Assembly: GCA_050084985.1 (NCBI GenBank)
Contig: JBITNC010000001.1
Span: 168,950,001 to 169,014,000, forward strand
Direction: 5' to 3'
Source of the DNA: Nageia nagi
Lineage: Eukaryota > Pinophyta
Length of the DNA: 64,000 nt
Shown here: one piece after another, positions 44,001 through 56,045 of the stretch
Position numbering within the stretch: position 1 is the stretch's first letter
Layout of the letters: each line of letters opens with the position of its first letter
Position numbers and translations under genes: made by a program
Notes under the pieces: model-generated
Told to the model about the DNA's origin: nothing
Databases searched by the model: none
What the model saw: the letters and a program-made list of their open reading frames with translations, nothing else

Positions 44001-47000
44001 AGCATGAGTTTCTTGAGCAACCAAAGCCTAGAGTTTACAGAGCATTGAGCAAGGAATAATAGAGTTATAGAGCTTTATAGGGTGTAATTTTCAAGTTCTA
44101 AATGCAAACTTGAGGTTCTAAGAAAATCGTATACATGATGACAACATCCGAACCACCAACTCTAATTATCTTTGAGTAAGTAGATTCTAATCTAATTTCC
44201 ATCCAAAATGTTTACCTTGAGAATTGTCTTAGAGTGAACTAGACTAAAATAGGGGTAATAAATCATATTAATACATGGAGGATTGATCCTAAATGAATCC
44301 TACTACAACATATGAAGCTCGAGGTTATGGGTAAAGGGAAGTCACTAGCACACTCTAATAGAGATGTCATGATCGATCGAGGCTTGGCTTATTTGTGCCC
44401 TATGAGTCATTCACTTACCTTGAGCTATTATATTCAATGGCACATAGGCATAACCAATAGGGTTATGAGATAGTGGTCTTCAAATACTAACAACTCAAAG
44501 GAGTGTCTAAGCTAAAAGTAGAATTGATACTAGACTACTCCCTTAAGTCTATTGTTCAAGCATTTATTGTCTCAACTGACTAGATGTTTCATGTGAAGAA
44601 ACAAATTGAATTAAAAAGAGAAAATGATGATTTTATAGAAATGATGATGAAATGCTAGACTAGATAGATGAAAGGTACTAAGGAAATAGGATTACAAAGC
44701 TCTAGTTGAGCTATGAAGTTGCCTTATTTGAGAAGGTGCATGATAGAAAAGTGCTGCAAGAATTGGTAGTCATCTTGGGAAAGAAGTCCCAAATTGAAGT
44801 AGACAAAGCCATGGTGAGGATGGATTATAATATTACAGAAGCACACATCTGCTATGAATTCCTCACTTTCATCTCAAATGAGATAAGAAGATGTCTTTTT
44901 AAAATTGAAAAATTAGATTTTAGGTATTCTTCATATCTTTGGAGGCTCCTAGTCCATCAAAATTTTGAAAAATTGGTAGAAGTAGGCCTACAAATGTAGC
45001 CTACTACCCTAAACACTAGACCAACCCTAATTGATTTGAGGGTCCCAATATTTCCCAAATCACATGGGTCATATTATGAGTTCATGGATAAATTCTATGC
45101 ATTGATGGTGCAAATTATGATCAGGAAGCATCCTAGTAGACTACGTAAGAGCATAATATGGTAGTTGCAAGGGGGAAACAAATTTGGTGACTGGTATTTT
45201 CTCAAGGACCGCATCATAATTATTAGGTATGTATATTTTGAAAACCCCTTTTTCCTGCCTAAGTATGTAACTACCCAGTTGTATTCTATAGATATGGGTA
45301 GATAAATATGTGTTATGGATACTACATACAGCTTTAGGGGTAGTTTTAAATCCATTATATATATACCAACTACTACTAAAAATTTTACTTTGTTAGAATT
45401 AGGGTGTAAAGATTGCATAGCCAATTTTATTATATAGAATTTTAAACTAGATATGGTAGAAGCCCCTTAGATGTATGATCCTTCAAGGGAAATGAAAAAA
45501 GTGATAAGGTTAGGCAAGAAGTGCCCAACCTTTGCTCATGAGCATAGACCTCATGTAGAATATTTTATGAATTAAAGTGAGCAAGAAGTCAAAGTATCAC
45601 CAAAATGAAAATTTAGACCTATTAATAAAGCCTGGATGGCCCTTGAAGGGATCAAAAGATATAGGAATTGGGAAAATAGATGATAAGATTTTTCTTTAAG
45701 CCAATAGGTACTCACCTAGTTGACAAATTTGGACTGAGGACCTAATAAAATTCATTATTTCACAAAGTTTAGATTTGAACACACCACAAAGATTCATCAC
45801 TTTGAAAATAAATTATTTGGTAAGTTTAGTTATGACAATTATTGTGAGTCAAAGTATTCTAAAGATCCCTTGCCAAAATTGGGTAAACCTCTTCCTCTAA
45901 ATTTTTAAGGAAAATCAATCGTATGAATAAAAGAAATAGAGATTAGAGAATCATCTAGATCAAAACAACTAGTAAGGAGCAAGAAATAATATCTACCAAA
46001 GATAACTATTGCTTCATGAGAAGCCTCCCTAAAAAGAAGAAGAAGAATTCAAACACTTGCATAAAAATAACAAGACTCAAAAAAAGAGAAAAAGCCAACA
46101 AAGAAACCTTGCACTAAATAGCCCCAAGCATAAATGATTTCACCTCCATCTCTGAAATCTAGTAAAGAAATACCAAAGGCTATCATAAAGGAAACATAAA
46201 TATTTGATGTAGAGGACACACAAGAGCTATAAGATATAGATGTCGCTACCCCCAAGGAAGTCCTAGAAAAAGAGGAGAGGGAGATTTAGCAAGGCAAAGG
46301 TAATGTTCTTGGAATAGGTGTTTTCATAACAACTACAATTGGAAGCAAAGTAGGGGATGATGATGATGATGATAATTCTAAAAAAAAAGAAAGACTCTAA
46401 CCTAATGAATAAGGTTTCTAAAGAAGAAAATATTATGGAAGAAATAGAAGAAGAGGCAAAAGTTTCAACCTCAACCCCTATAAAGAGCCCAGAGCCAAAG
46501 AAATAGACCATGTCATCTATATCAGTTATAAATACTCCCTAACATTCTTTAATTCCTACAACCTTACAAGAGGAGATTAAGAGAATTTTTTCTACACAAA
46601 TAATAGAGCCCATTGATTGGAAAACTTTTGTTAATAAACCTTCTATGTTCCTTGAAAAATAGTTAAGAATTTTGAGTAAAGTTATAGAAATGGGGGATAT
46701 TAAAATTGCATATATGTTTTTCAAAGAAGGACAATTGGACACTGCTTCTATGGCTATTATTTATGTAAAAATGTAGAGTGCACCAGTTGCAGATCTATCC
46801 AAATTTCTTGTAAATACTTCCATAGTGGCTTGTAAAATTCTCCAAGCCATGGAGACTAAGATAGAGAGATTAAACAAAAAGATAGAGTAGTATAAGAAGG
46901 GCTACTCCCTCAAAGATAAGACAATTACCAAGTTGCACAATTAAAAAAAAAAAGAATTGCTTGGAAAACTTGACAAGCAAAAAATAGAGTTTGAAAAGAT

Positions 47001-47936
47001 CCTGAGAGAAAAGAAAGTTGAGTTAGATGATGCAAATGAATTGATACAAGATTTTAAAGCTCAATCTATAGTCATAGATTGCCAAAAGGCCAAACAAGTT
47101 AAAGCAAAATTACAAAAGATAATAATAGCTAACAAAGTGCTTATAGATAATAATACAAAGTTGTTGCTGATCATAAAAAGCTTCAAAAAATCCTTAATGG
47201 AAGAAATTAGAGAAAATATGATAATTTTTTCACAGTTACAATTATTGAAAAATCAAAATGAACAAGATATTCAATAGTATAATACTCAAATTGCTCTTTA
47301 TAAGCTAACTCTTGATATACCAAGATCTGTACTTAAAAAAATGTAAAGCTAACTGAAAGCCCATACAAAAAAAGATATAGCTACAATTACTCCCAGGCCC
47401 AGGCAAATAATTTTGAGAAGAGCCTAGGATATAGGTGAACTTTAGAATTTGGTTAATATAGAAATCAATAAACACCAACTCAACATAGAGCTTGGCTTCA
47501 TTAATAAATTTTTTTATTCTTTAATTGAATTGAAAGCTTCAAAATTATGGAAGAAGCAAGATGTATAGGGTAGTGCTACAAGATGGGTGGCCAATACCAT
47601 TTAGTTTTTGAAACAATCATTTTATAAGAAGTAGATATCAAACTTACAATAAATAAATGATCTCGCTTAAGAAGAAATTGCAAGATTCTTGCATGCTAGA
47701 AGGCTAGAGAATGTGCTAACAAGGTTTAGAGTAGATACTATAAAAATACAAGTTTTCCATATTTTATCATAAGTTGATTATCAGGACCTAAAAGAGTTAA
47801 ATAAGAAGATTTAATATTTATTCCCTACAGAACTAGTTCCACCATTGGACAATTTTACAAAGGCTTCATCTGAACAAACAATTGGGAATAGGTTTTATTC
47901 TCTAGTAGGCGAAGACCTTGAGAGCTACTAAAAGAT
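44001..47936 (+). pseudogene. Element A extra-ORF region, coiled-coil protein of unknown function
   Basis: A 3.9-kb region between integrase and the right LTR, coding in broken frames. Recognisable parts: a 97-codon frame at 44706-44999; GDWYFLKDR with PFFLP at 45186-45303, homologous to element B's ORF; an acidic/basic low-complexity part (about 46010-46510) with Lys-rich runs; then a long coiled coil (46860-47280, e.g. KIEFEKILREKKVELDDANEL). I know no named domain for it. Extra ORFs downstream of integrase occur in several plant Ty3/gypsy lineages; their role is unknown. Confidence 0.65.
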
Positions 47937-49816
47937 TGTATTCTTTTAGAATTACACTTTGAGTATGGGGTAACATTATAATATTTCTTATTATTTCATT
48001 CTTTTTAATAAATATTTCCTAACTCCTGCTTCATCTTACCCTTTCAAATGTATTTAGCTTTTGCTCAAGATTGTGTTAAGTCTAAAGAGTTTTAGGTGTT
48101 TTCAGTATCCAGGTATTATTTATATGTTTTAGCCTTAGGTATTTTGTTCCAAAATGTCTAGTTACTATCTAGCAAGTATTATGGAAATCCCAAGGAAATA
48201 TATGTATAGAAGAGTCATCATTCATGAAAAAAATTTCTAAGTCACAACCAGGACTAATTTACCATTTCTGGGAGTTATTGTAAATATAAGTTCAGGAGTT
48301 GTTGTAGATATAAGTCTAGGTCATGTCTAGATCTCTAGCTAGTGATATCATAAAACCCACCTTTTTTAGGAAGTCTTGACCTAATAATGAGAATTTATGA
48401 GGGATGTTGCAAGTTGATCAATTAGATCCCATCAATTTTTAGTAATGACATCACCATTTTTATGTGAAATCAATGGATCCCAGCATAAGCAATAAGGGGA
48501 ACTATTTCATTCAACAGGAGATATTTCATGAAAGATCAAATGGAACCCATCAATTTTGAGTGATGATGTGAAAACTTTCAACTAAAATCAATGGGTCCCA
48601 AAATAATGAATGGTGAGAAGTACCACATTGGTAGGCACTATCATATTCAATAGAAGATAATACATGAAGGTAATCAAATAGAACTTATTAATTTCTAATG
48701 ATGACATCACACTTCCTGCATAAAATCCATAGGTACTAAGAGAAACCTAATTATCATTAGAGCCTGATAAGGAGAAATAAGACCTACCAAACTAATAAAA
48801 GAATAATGGGTAAGAAATAAAACTTGAGTTCACTTGATCATAAGTGTTTGACCCCTAGGGCTCTATCAATGTGTTGACTATGACTTATTTCCACATGATA
48901 GTGATAGTTTCTTCTTGGACTTAAAATGATATACTAATCATTACCCCCATTATTTCACACAATCAAAAATATAGTGCTGATCATTAATTATTACGAAGAA
49001 GTAGATAGTTATCGATAGAGCATAATGTTGGATCATACCAATCATGTTATAGATAAGTGCATCTTCAATCAGCTACAAAGCAAAGAGAAAGTAGTCAATG
49101 AAAAATCAAGAAGATTGCAGCTTAATGAGTACAATGGCTTAGAAATTTCAAATTACCAGACTATGGCATTGTTGGTACTTGTTTACTATGTAGTTTAACA
49201 TAATTGTGATATTAATTGTAAATATTTTTCTTTACTATTTTCAATCAAGAGGAGTATTTATGAATATTAATGATAGACAACCACCCAAGAGGGCATGTAA
49301 ATGTATAAATAGTGGAATCTTATAAGTCCAAATGGTTGGACATTCTAGCAAATTTTCCCAAATATGTAAGATGCTTTTGCATATGATAACAAAAGCTGAT
49401 AATGCTTTGTCCTTTGCAACAAGTGGCTATTTGTTATGCTTTGTAAATGTTATGTATGAGATGCTATCTTAAGTGGTGGTTGTGTATTATGATTGCAAGA
49501 CCCCAAGGGTAAGATAGTTTACTATTCTTAATCTTGGCCATGGATTGCAACTTGTGTTGTAATGCTTGGGCTATTTAGTTTAGTTTTATTTTAGTTTAAT
49601 GTATTCATCTTTTTCCTATTACTTTTAGTCTTTTATCTCTTTCTTGTTACTTTCAACCTTTACAATAGATAGGAATCAACCTACAAATCAAATATTGAGT
49701 AGAAAACCAACATGAGTGCATTCCCACCATAGTTCACTCTTTCAAGGGCCCTATTATTATGGGCGATGGAAAACTTGATAGACCAAACCCTTGAGGTTTC
49801 ATCATACCAATCAACA
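47937..49816 (+). repeat. Element A right LTR
   Basis: 1880 bp, TGTATTCTTT to CAATCAACA, collinear with 3634-5456 plus 13688-13745. It has TGACATCA/TGATGTGA sites near 48443, 48564 and 48702. It is followed at once by GTTAG. Confidence 0.92.
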
Positions 49817-49821
49817 GTTAG
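49817..49821 (+). repeat. Target site duplication of element A, right copy
   Basis: GTTAG, identical to 3629-3633. Confidence 0.9.
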
Positions 49822-50600
49822 GTAGTAAACTAAAATTTGACTTACCCACTTATGATGGTAGCTAATTGAATTCACAAGAATTGATTAACTGGATCTCAAA
49901 AAATGGAAAAATATTTTGATCTAGAAAATATTAAAGAATCCAAGAACCTAAATATGGTTGTAATCAAGTTAAAAGGTCATGCTTTATTATGATTTGACCA
50001 AGTCCAAAGGCAGAGAATTGTTATAGGCAAGATGAAGATAATCATGGAAGAAGATGGTGAAACAGTTGAAGAATCAATTTTTACCAAAGGATTATACTTT
50101 GTTTCTCTTAGATAAGGTCCAAAATTTGAATCAGAAGGAGGCCAATGTCAAGGAATACACTAAATAATTCTAATGGTTTTCCATTAAAGTTGGTCACTAA
50201 GAGCCAAGTTTAGTCACAATATTTAGGTATTTTAATGGAATGAAATTCTCCATTTAGGATTGCATATAACCACAATGGAATATGCCTATGAATATGCATT
50301 AAGGCTTAAGATAATCTTAATAGAAAGTTTACTCAATCCTTTATACGGAAGGGGGGAATAAAGGGCAACAATAAAAATCAAGGAAAAGATGATGATTCAA
50401 AAGAAATCCAAACTAAAGGAAAATACCAACATGGTAAAGGTACGGGAAAGGTTGATGGAGATCAAGAAAGGTCTTCAAAATTCAAGGTTACATGTCATAA
50501 ATATGGAAAAGAAGGTCACATTATTATTGAATATAGAGCTAACAAAAGAAGTGAAAACAAAGTTAATATTATCAAAGAGGAAGAGATTAAGGAAGTAGAT
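49822..50600 (+). pseudogene. gag: Element D gag, continuation, with zinc knuckle
   Basis: Begins in the conserved gag entry KFDLPTYDG (49836-49860), then SQELINWISKMEKYFDLENI and KLKGHALL. Later frames contain a basic tail (KGNNKNQGKDD) and the knuckle CHKYGKEGHIIIEY at about 50491-50532. The family pattern is CHKCGKEGH..EC; both replaced cysteines are Tyr by TGT-to-TAT changes. This differs from element A's gag, confirming A landed in another family. Confidence 0.8.
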
Positions 50601-50636
50601 TCATATTATAGGAATGCTATTATAGAAGGTGAGCAT

Positions 50637-51283
50637 ATGATGATAAGAAGAGTAATTATGTCAGATGAAAGGAGTATTGAACCATGGGAAAGGAAGAGCA
50701 TTTTTTGGATGAAAGCAAAATCAAAAGGTAAGTTTTGTAATGTAATTATTGATAATGGCATCTTTGATAACTTAGTCTACACATACATGGTAGAAAAATT
50801 AGCATTGCCTAATTTTCCTCATGTAAAATCATACAAGGTTTCATGGTTGAAAAAGGGTCATCAAGTATTGGTGAATTAGTGTTGTGAAGTTTCTTTTGAG
50901 AGGGGAGGATACAAAGATCAAGTGTGGTGTGATGTCATTCCTATGGATGCTTATCATGATGGAAGGAAAAATCATTTCAAATTGGGAAAGATTGGAAGAA
51001 GTGGTTGTTTAAACCTTGGAAGGTTGCCCATGTTAAAACTAAAAGTGGATTAGTGTTATTGAAAGAAAATGAATTCCTTATTAAAGAAAAAGGAGCACAT
51101 ACATGTTATGCAATCTCTCCCAAGGAGCATCAAAAGGATATGGTAGTAACTAAAGAGATTGAATCAATCTTGAAGGACCATGAGAATATTGTGATTGATG
51201 GTGAGATTCCAGTTGGTCTACAACTAATGAGGAAGATTTATCATCAAATAGACCTAATTGTTGCAGTGAAAATAGAGCTCGAA
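50637..51283 (+). pseudogene. Element D protease and protease-RT linker, cut by C2
   Basis: Protease: FCNVIIDNGIFDNLVYTYMVEKLALP (about 50732-50808), matching the gypsy pattern with DNG for DSG (AGT-to-AAT). KVSWLKKGHQVLVN and VWCDVIPMDAYH follow. A linker frame 51005-51298 ends in GLQLMRKIYHQIDLI, the usual approach to RT. Coding similarity ends where C2's LTR begins, so the RT of D should lie beyond C2, outside the window. Confidence 0.78.
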
Positions 51284-52107
51284 TGTAGAATAACATAAAA
51301 TAAAGTTATTCTTCAATCTTCATTGAACCTCAAATTATGTAAAATATATATAAATGTTGTAATTATAAATTGATATTGATTTTCAGCTCAAACTACAATT
51401 TGCCCTTGGAAGGGACTTTTACAAATGCCATTTTGCCAAAATGAAGGTATTAGATCTTCATTGTTTTTTTTTTGCTTGCTTCTCTCCTTGATGTGGACAA
51501 CTTGTAAATCCTACACACATGCAAAAGACAATAACATCAAAGCATCTATGTATGATATGTATTGAATTGAAACTAGCATAAAATAATAAAAGGTATGAGC
51601 TCACAAGATTTTGGCAGCATTACCCTACTTCAAAGATGGGTCAAGATTCTCTTTCTTTTGCTTTGTATTAGCTTGTATTTATAGATTTTGGGTGAGATGT
51701 TCCAAGGCTGGTAAGAGGAAGTGAAAAGCCATCGTAGGTCGTAACTGACCCCCTCTATCGACATCATCTTGGAAAGTTGAAACATTTCAACTTTCTCTCG
51801 CTATTTTGGTTTCTTGTTTGGCTATTACAGAGTCATCGATGATTACCATACGAACGCCGACGATCGCATCAAAACACCGGCGACTATCTTGGGTCACTGG
51901 CAACTGGTTTTCAAATTTTGTAACAATATTAAAATGACCACCTAATAGCCAATTTTACCTAAAAAGAGTCATGTGACCACCCACTTTGCATGTACTCAAT
52001 GGGAGCTATCCAATAATAAGGTTTTTTAAACCTATTTTATATGTTGTGAAGAGTTATGATTATTTCAATGTTTACTAGTTAAAAAAGGACATTTTTAGGT
52101 GTCTACA
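51284..52107 (-). repeat. C2 3' LTR
   Basis: About 824 bp. The minus-strand start TGTAGACACC abuts the polypurine tract; the far end TTATTCTACA is inferred from the CA rule and the end of element D coding similarity. It lacks the 121-bp array of C1 and is three times shorter. Confidence 0.7.
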
Positions 52108-52121
52108 TTTTGCCCCTTTTT
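52108..52121 (-). other. C2 polypurine tract
   Basis: On the minus strand CAAAAAGGGGCAAAA-type tract, the same as in C1, directly before the LTR. Confidence 0.85.
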
Positions 52122-52826
52122 GAATTATCAACCGAAAATGCGGTTGATAATTTCAAAAATATAGAATGAGAAGCTTTGTCACCTGATTATTTATTGTTGC
52201 TTTTTTATTATATAAGTTTTGACTCAATTTATTAGATGAATCAAAATTATGATAAAATGTGTTTTCATTTTACATTTGATGTAGTTTTGAAAACAAATTT
52301 GAATATACTTCAAAAGTGACTATTTTCGGTATGAAAATGTGTTGAGCTTGTGTGACAGTTGCATGACATTTATATTATGTTGTTTTGCATGTCTAAGTGC
52401 ACATGTACCATATAAGTTCTCTTTAGTATATGAGTTTGATGGTGTTGTCCTTTATCCCGACAATGGGGTTTCAAGATGATCTCCTGTAACAATGATATAT
52501 CACATTTTATCTTTTTTGATTTTTCAAATTTTGACCAATTCAAGGTTATTTTGAGAAAATTTTAATATTCTCATGGCTATTCTCAAACATGGCATTTTAC
52601 TTCCAATCACCGATGTTTAGCTGTGGTCATCGACGTCCATCTTCAAGTCACTGACGTTTAGCTTCGATCATCAGCATCCGTCTTCAAGTTGCTGGGTGTT
52701 TCAAAAAGAAAAAGTTTTAACTTTTTCTTATTCCTTTCTTTTTAGCTATCACTTTCATTGTCAGAAAAAATGAGTTTCCCTTGCAATCTCGTTGATTTCC
52801 AGCTGTTGATATTCATTACGATCACC
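52122..52826. other. C2 3' region and presumed upstream region of the mobile domain gene
   Basis: The part to about 52480 matches C1 (19843-20100). Beyond it, unique to C2, is a CG-rich repeat pair at about 52606-52690 in which gtcatcgacgtcc and cactgacgtttagc retain ACGT cores. These lie 140-220 bases upstream of the mobile domain ATG and may be promoter elements (inference). Confidence 0.5.
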
Positions 52827-55244
52827 ATGCCTCCACGTAGATGCTCCACTGGACGTTCTCAACCTATCCGGGAAGAGGTAGGGTTTTGAAATCACTTTCT
52901 TTTCTATTTTTTGTTTATAACTTGTAATTTAACCATTTAATTTCAAAATTGAAACCGTGTATGATATTTAAAAATCATTTTGATTATTTTTATCAAATGA
53001 ATTTTGTAAATCATGCTTTTATATATATTTTTTGCAAAATTTTTCATAATTTGGCCTCGGTCGTCGACCTAGGCCGAACGATGACAGAGTCACCGACGTT
53101 TGGAATGTGAACGTTGGTGACTGAGTCTTACCTATTTGAAATGCCAGCGTTTTAGTATGAAATGCCATTTTTCTTTTTTCTTTTTTTTTAAGCTGAACCT
53201 TTTTAACATTATACAAGTTCGAGATGTCTTTGAGCCTCGAGGTAGATATCCCTTGATTCTACAGGAGGGTAGAGGTTTTCTAGGTCTAGTCGACCATACC
53301 TTTTTCAGGTCCATTAGTTTTGGAGTGGGTCCACACATGGGTTACATTCATTAGGAGTACCCTTTATTGGCTGCATTGTTAGATAGATGGGATGCGGTGA
53401 CATGCACTTTTCATCTTCTGACAGGGGAGATGACTGTCACAGTGGAGGATATACATAGATTGTATAGACTCCCCATTCATGGACAAAGGATTTTGCCTAT
53501 GGTGGATAGAACAAGAGCTTTACCCGCTATTTCTTATTTGTATGGGGCCGATCGGGTTGATACTATTATTTCAAAGATTATTTTAAGTGGCATCCGATAT
53601 TATCAGTACTAGATGGAGGATTAGTAGGGGATGATCCGCTTTTCATATTTTATGGGTTTAGTACAGTGTTATGCTCTCCCTGATACTAGCAGTGGGAGGT
53701 TTTCATGGTCATTATTATGTATTATTACAGATATGATGCAGCAGAGTACAGTGTATGCTTGGGCACCCACATTATTAGCTCAGATTTATAGGGAGCTATT
53801 CTTTTATTCTCAGGGGCATAGGGCCTCTTTATCAGTTACTGTCACCTTGCAGGCGTGGGCCTATGAGCATATAGCTATGGCTCATCCTATAGGGTTGTCG
53901 ATGCCAGGGTTTGGTAGTCACTTGGATTATGAGGTTGGCATAGTCCGATGGCGTGATGATTTTTATATTCTCCCATCAGATGGAGTTCATCAGGATGTGA
54001 GCTATTATCACCACATGCTTAGTCACTTGATTCCAGATCAGGTGAGATTCAGACCTTACCGCTTGTATCCCATCTGGGGAGAGCTCGTAGCTGAGCTTAC
54101 TGGTATTCAGTAGCCACATGTTTTGAGTGGTCATCAAGTTGATTTTTTGGAGTACTTTCATTTTGGGTGGGTGCACCATCAGTTCAGTTTAGTTCAGGAT
54201 GTGCTTGCCCCATTAGTGCCATATCAGCATGAGGGCACTATTTCAACAGAGGGTGTACAATCATTGGTTTACGTAGAGCCAGATCCTACTCAGGAGGAGG
54301 GATCATTAGAGGATGATATCGTGGAGGATGATGTAGGGGTGTCTGAGGCCTTCAGGGCCTAGTGGGAGGAGGGAGATGATGGCCTAGAGGGTGGATTGGA
54401 TGGTTGACATGTTCATCAGTGCATCGATGCTGATGAGGAGTTAGGTACAGTAGTAGGAAGGAGAGAGGTAGGTGAGGAGCCTACAGGAGCAAAGGCTACG
54501 AGAGAGGAGGCTACCGATGAGGAGATTATGGTAGATGCTCCTGAGGAGGAGGCTATAGGTGTAGGTGAGGAGGGAGCTACCCCAGAGGTTACGCGTGGAG
54601 TCGAGGAGGCTCCTACTACATAGGTTCCTAGCATTGATGCTTTGCTAGGAGACATTTATGAGCTGAGACACCAGTTGGCATAGGCCCACTCATGTATGTA
54701 CAGGTACAGGGCTGAGCGAGACAAGTATAAATAGGAGAGGGATGAGGCTCATTCCTCTTTACAGGGAGTTTAGGCTCATCAGTTGGGAGCAACCTCTACT
54801 TTCAGAGGTGGTCCTTTAGTTTTCAGTCATGGCATTTGTTAGCAACAAGATTTTTATAGCGGTATAGTATAGATGTGGCTGATAGGTGTTCCAGCTTTTA
54901 CTCTGGGGGATCAGTATCCTATACCTCCAGATAGTTATATACCTATAGACATCTCAGCCTATCAGACAGGTAGTAGTGCATAGGGCACAGTTGGATCTCT
55001 AGGTAGGACTCAGAGGTCATAAAGGTTTCCTAGCAGGAGTGGTACACCCTAGGCATCTCCCTTAGGGGCTATTGGTTCATCTCAGTTATGAGGAGCTCAG
55101 CATCCAGGTAGTCCTATAGGATCCATAGGCACTACTCCTCCAGGTCAGGGTACCGAAGAGACTAGTAGATGGTGGAGGTGACCGAGTAGTCCTAGCGGAC
55201 CAAGCAATGGTTGGGGTAGTCCTTGAGGATACCCTTTTTCATGA
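52827..55244 (+). pseudogene. Plant mobile domain (MAIN-like) gene, antisense in C2
   Basis: Exon 1 is 52827-52877 (17 codons, MPPRRCSTGRSQ...), followed by gtaggg. A T-rich tract ending in AG at 53192 fits the acceptor; exon 2 (53193-55244) then continues in phase. Domain signatures: VFEPRGRYPLILQ, YPLLAALLDRWDAVTCTFHL, GEMTVTVEDIHRLYRLPIHG, then the Trp/Tyr-rich body to about 54110. This is the plant mobile domain of MAIN/MAIL1-type proteins (roles in gene silencing and genome integrity are known for the host genes). The C-terminal part is acidic (about 54290-54600), then a short coiled coil, then Gly/Ser/Pro-rich. Exon 2 has about 19 stops (14 TAG, 4 TGA, 1 TAA) but no frameshift. GC content is higher than around it. 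It may be a captured host gene or an element gene. Confidence 0.85.
52878..53192 (+). other. Predicted intron of the mobile domain gene
   Basis: GT...AG, 315 bp, with a strong pyrimidine tract before the acceptor and both exons in phase 0. It contains a 12-bp inverted repeat (53089-53100 and 53110-53121, 11 of 12 paired). Splicing is inferred only. Confidence 0.6.
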
Positions 55245-55805
55245 TGTTATTTTTATATGTTTATGAGATTATTGGACCCTTGTATTTTATTGTATGATTC
55301 ATGATGTTATGATGACATTTTGATGGACTGTTATGATGTATATATAGATAGATAGATCTTTGATATTTATGGTACTTGTACGATTTTTGATGCATGAGTT
55401 TTCATTTTATACATAGATTTGTGATAAAATAGGTATAATGTGATGTTATGTAGATCATAATTGTCTTTTAATTACTTGATGATGAATAGATGTTAATGAT
55501 AGATGTAATTTTCAAAATGTATGATGCATAGATATAATTGTGGAATGTATGATGTATAATGATAAAATATATAACATATATCAACAAATTAGTTTGATGA
55601 TGTTACTAATCTCAAAACTAAGTTAATAATAAGTATGATTATAGTTGCTATAAATACTAAATCTAATTTATAATTTTAATAAGTTAGGTTATTTAAGGAC
55701 ACATTTTTATTATATTTTTACAGAATCAGATGCATCATCTTCCGTACTTGGCAATTTTACAATAAACTTCTTGACGTGACAAACCAATGACTTATGGATG
55801 TATAT

Positions 55806-56045
55806 GAACATTAACTTTATCTTGGTTAGGGGAACAATAAATAATCATTCTTATCCTTTCCAAAGAAAAGCAAGTTTTAATAATGTTCAAAGGTAATAGA
55901 TAATAGTAAAGATGGCTTGACATGACACACTAGTGACTTATGGATGCATATGAACATTAACTTTATCTTGGTTAGGGGAACAATAAATAATCATTCTTAT
56001 CCTTTCCAAAGAAAAGCAAATTTTAATAATGTTCAAAGGTAATGA
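55806..56045 (-). repeat. Two direct repeats in C2 3' region
   Basis: gaacattaactttatcttgg ... aataatgttcaaagg at 55806 and 55952; C1 has three. Confidence 0.88.

Larger units (their letters stand above)
3634..49816 (+). mobile_element. Element A: Ty3/gypsy retrotransposon, interrupted by copia and B/C1
   Basis: Defined by two matching LTRs (about 1.88 kb each) flanked by GTTAG. With the copia element (in the left LTR) and element B (in the leader) taken out, it is about 15 kb. Order on the plus strand: LTR, leader, gag, zinc knuckle, protease, RNase H-like domain, RT, RNase H, integrase, a 4-kb extra-ORF region, LTR. All frames carry many stops and some frameshifts, so it is dead. It is inserted into the gag of element D. 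Confidence 0.85.

Noticed and set aside
46263-46511. Minus-strand ORF rich in Phe/Ile/Ser
   Set aside because: Antisense of the low-complexity part of element A's extra ORF.
47937-51283. LTR 47937-49816 as the 5' LTR of the gag-protease that follows it
   Set aside because: The GTTAG duplication pairs this LTR with the one at 3634, and the gag after it continues the fragment that ends at 3633.
54416-54655. 79-codon Ser/Ala-rich ORF on the minus strand
   Set aside because: Antisense shadow of the acidic, Glu-rich part of the mobile domain gene.
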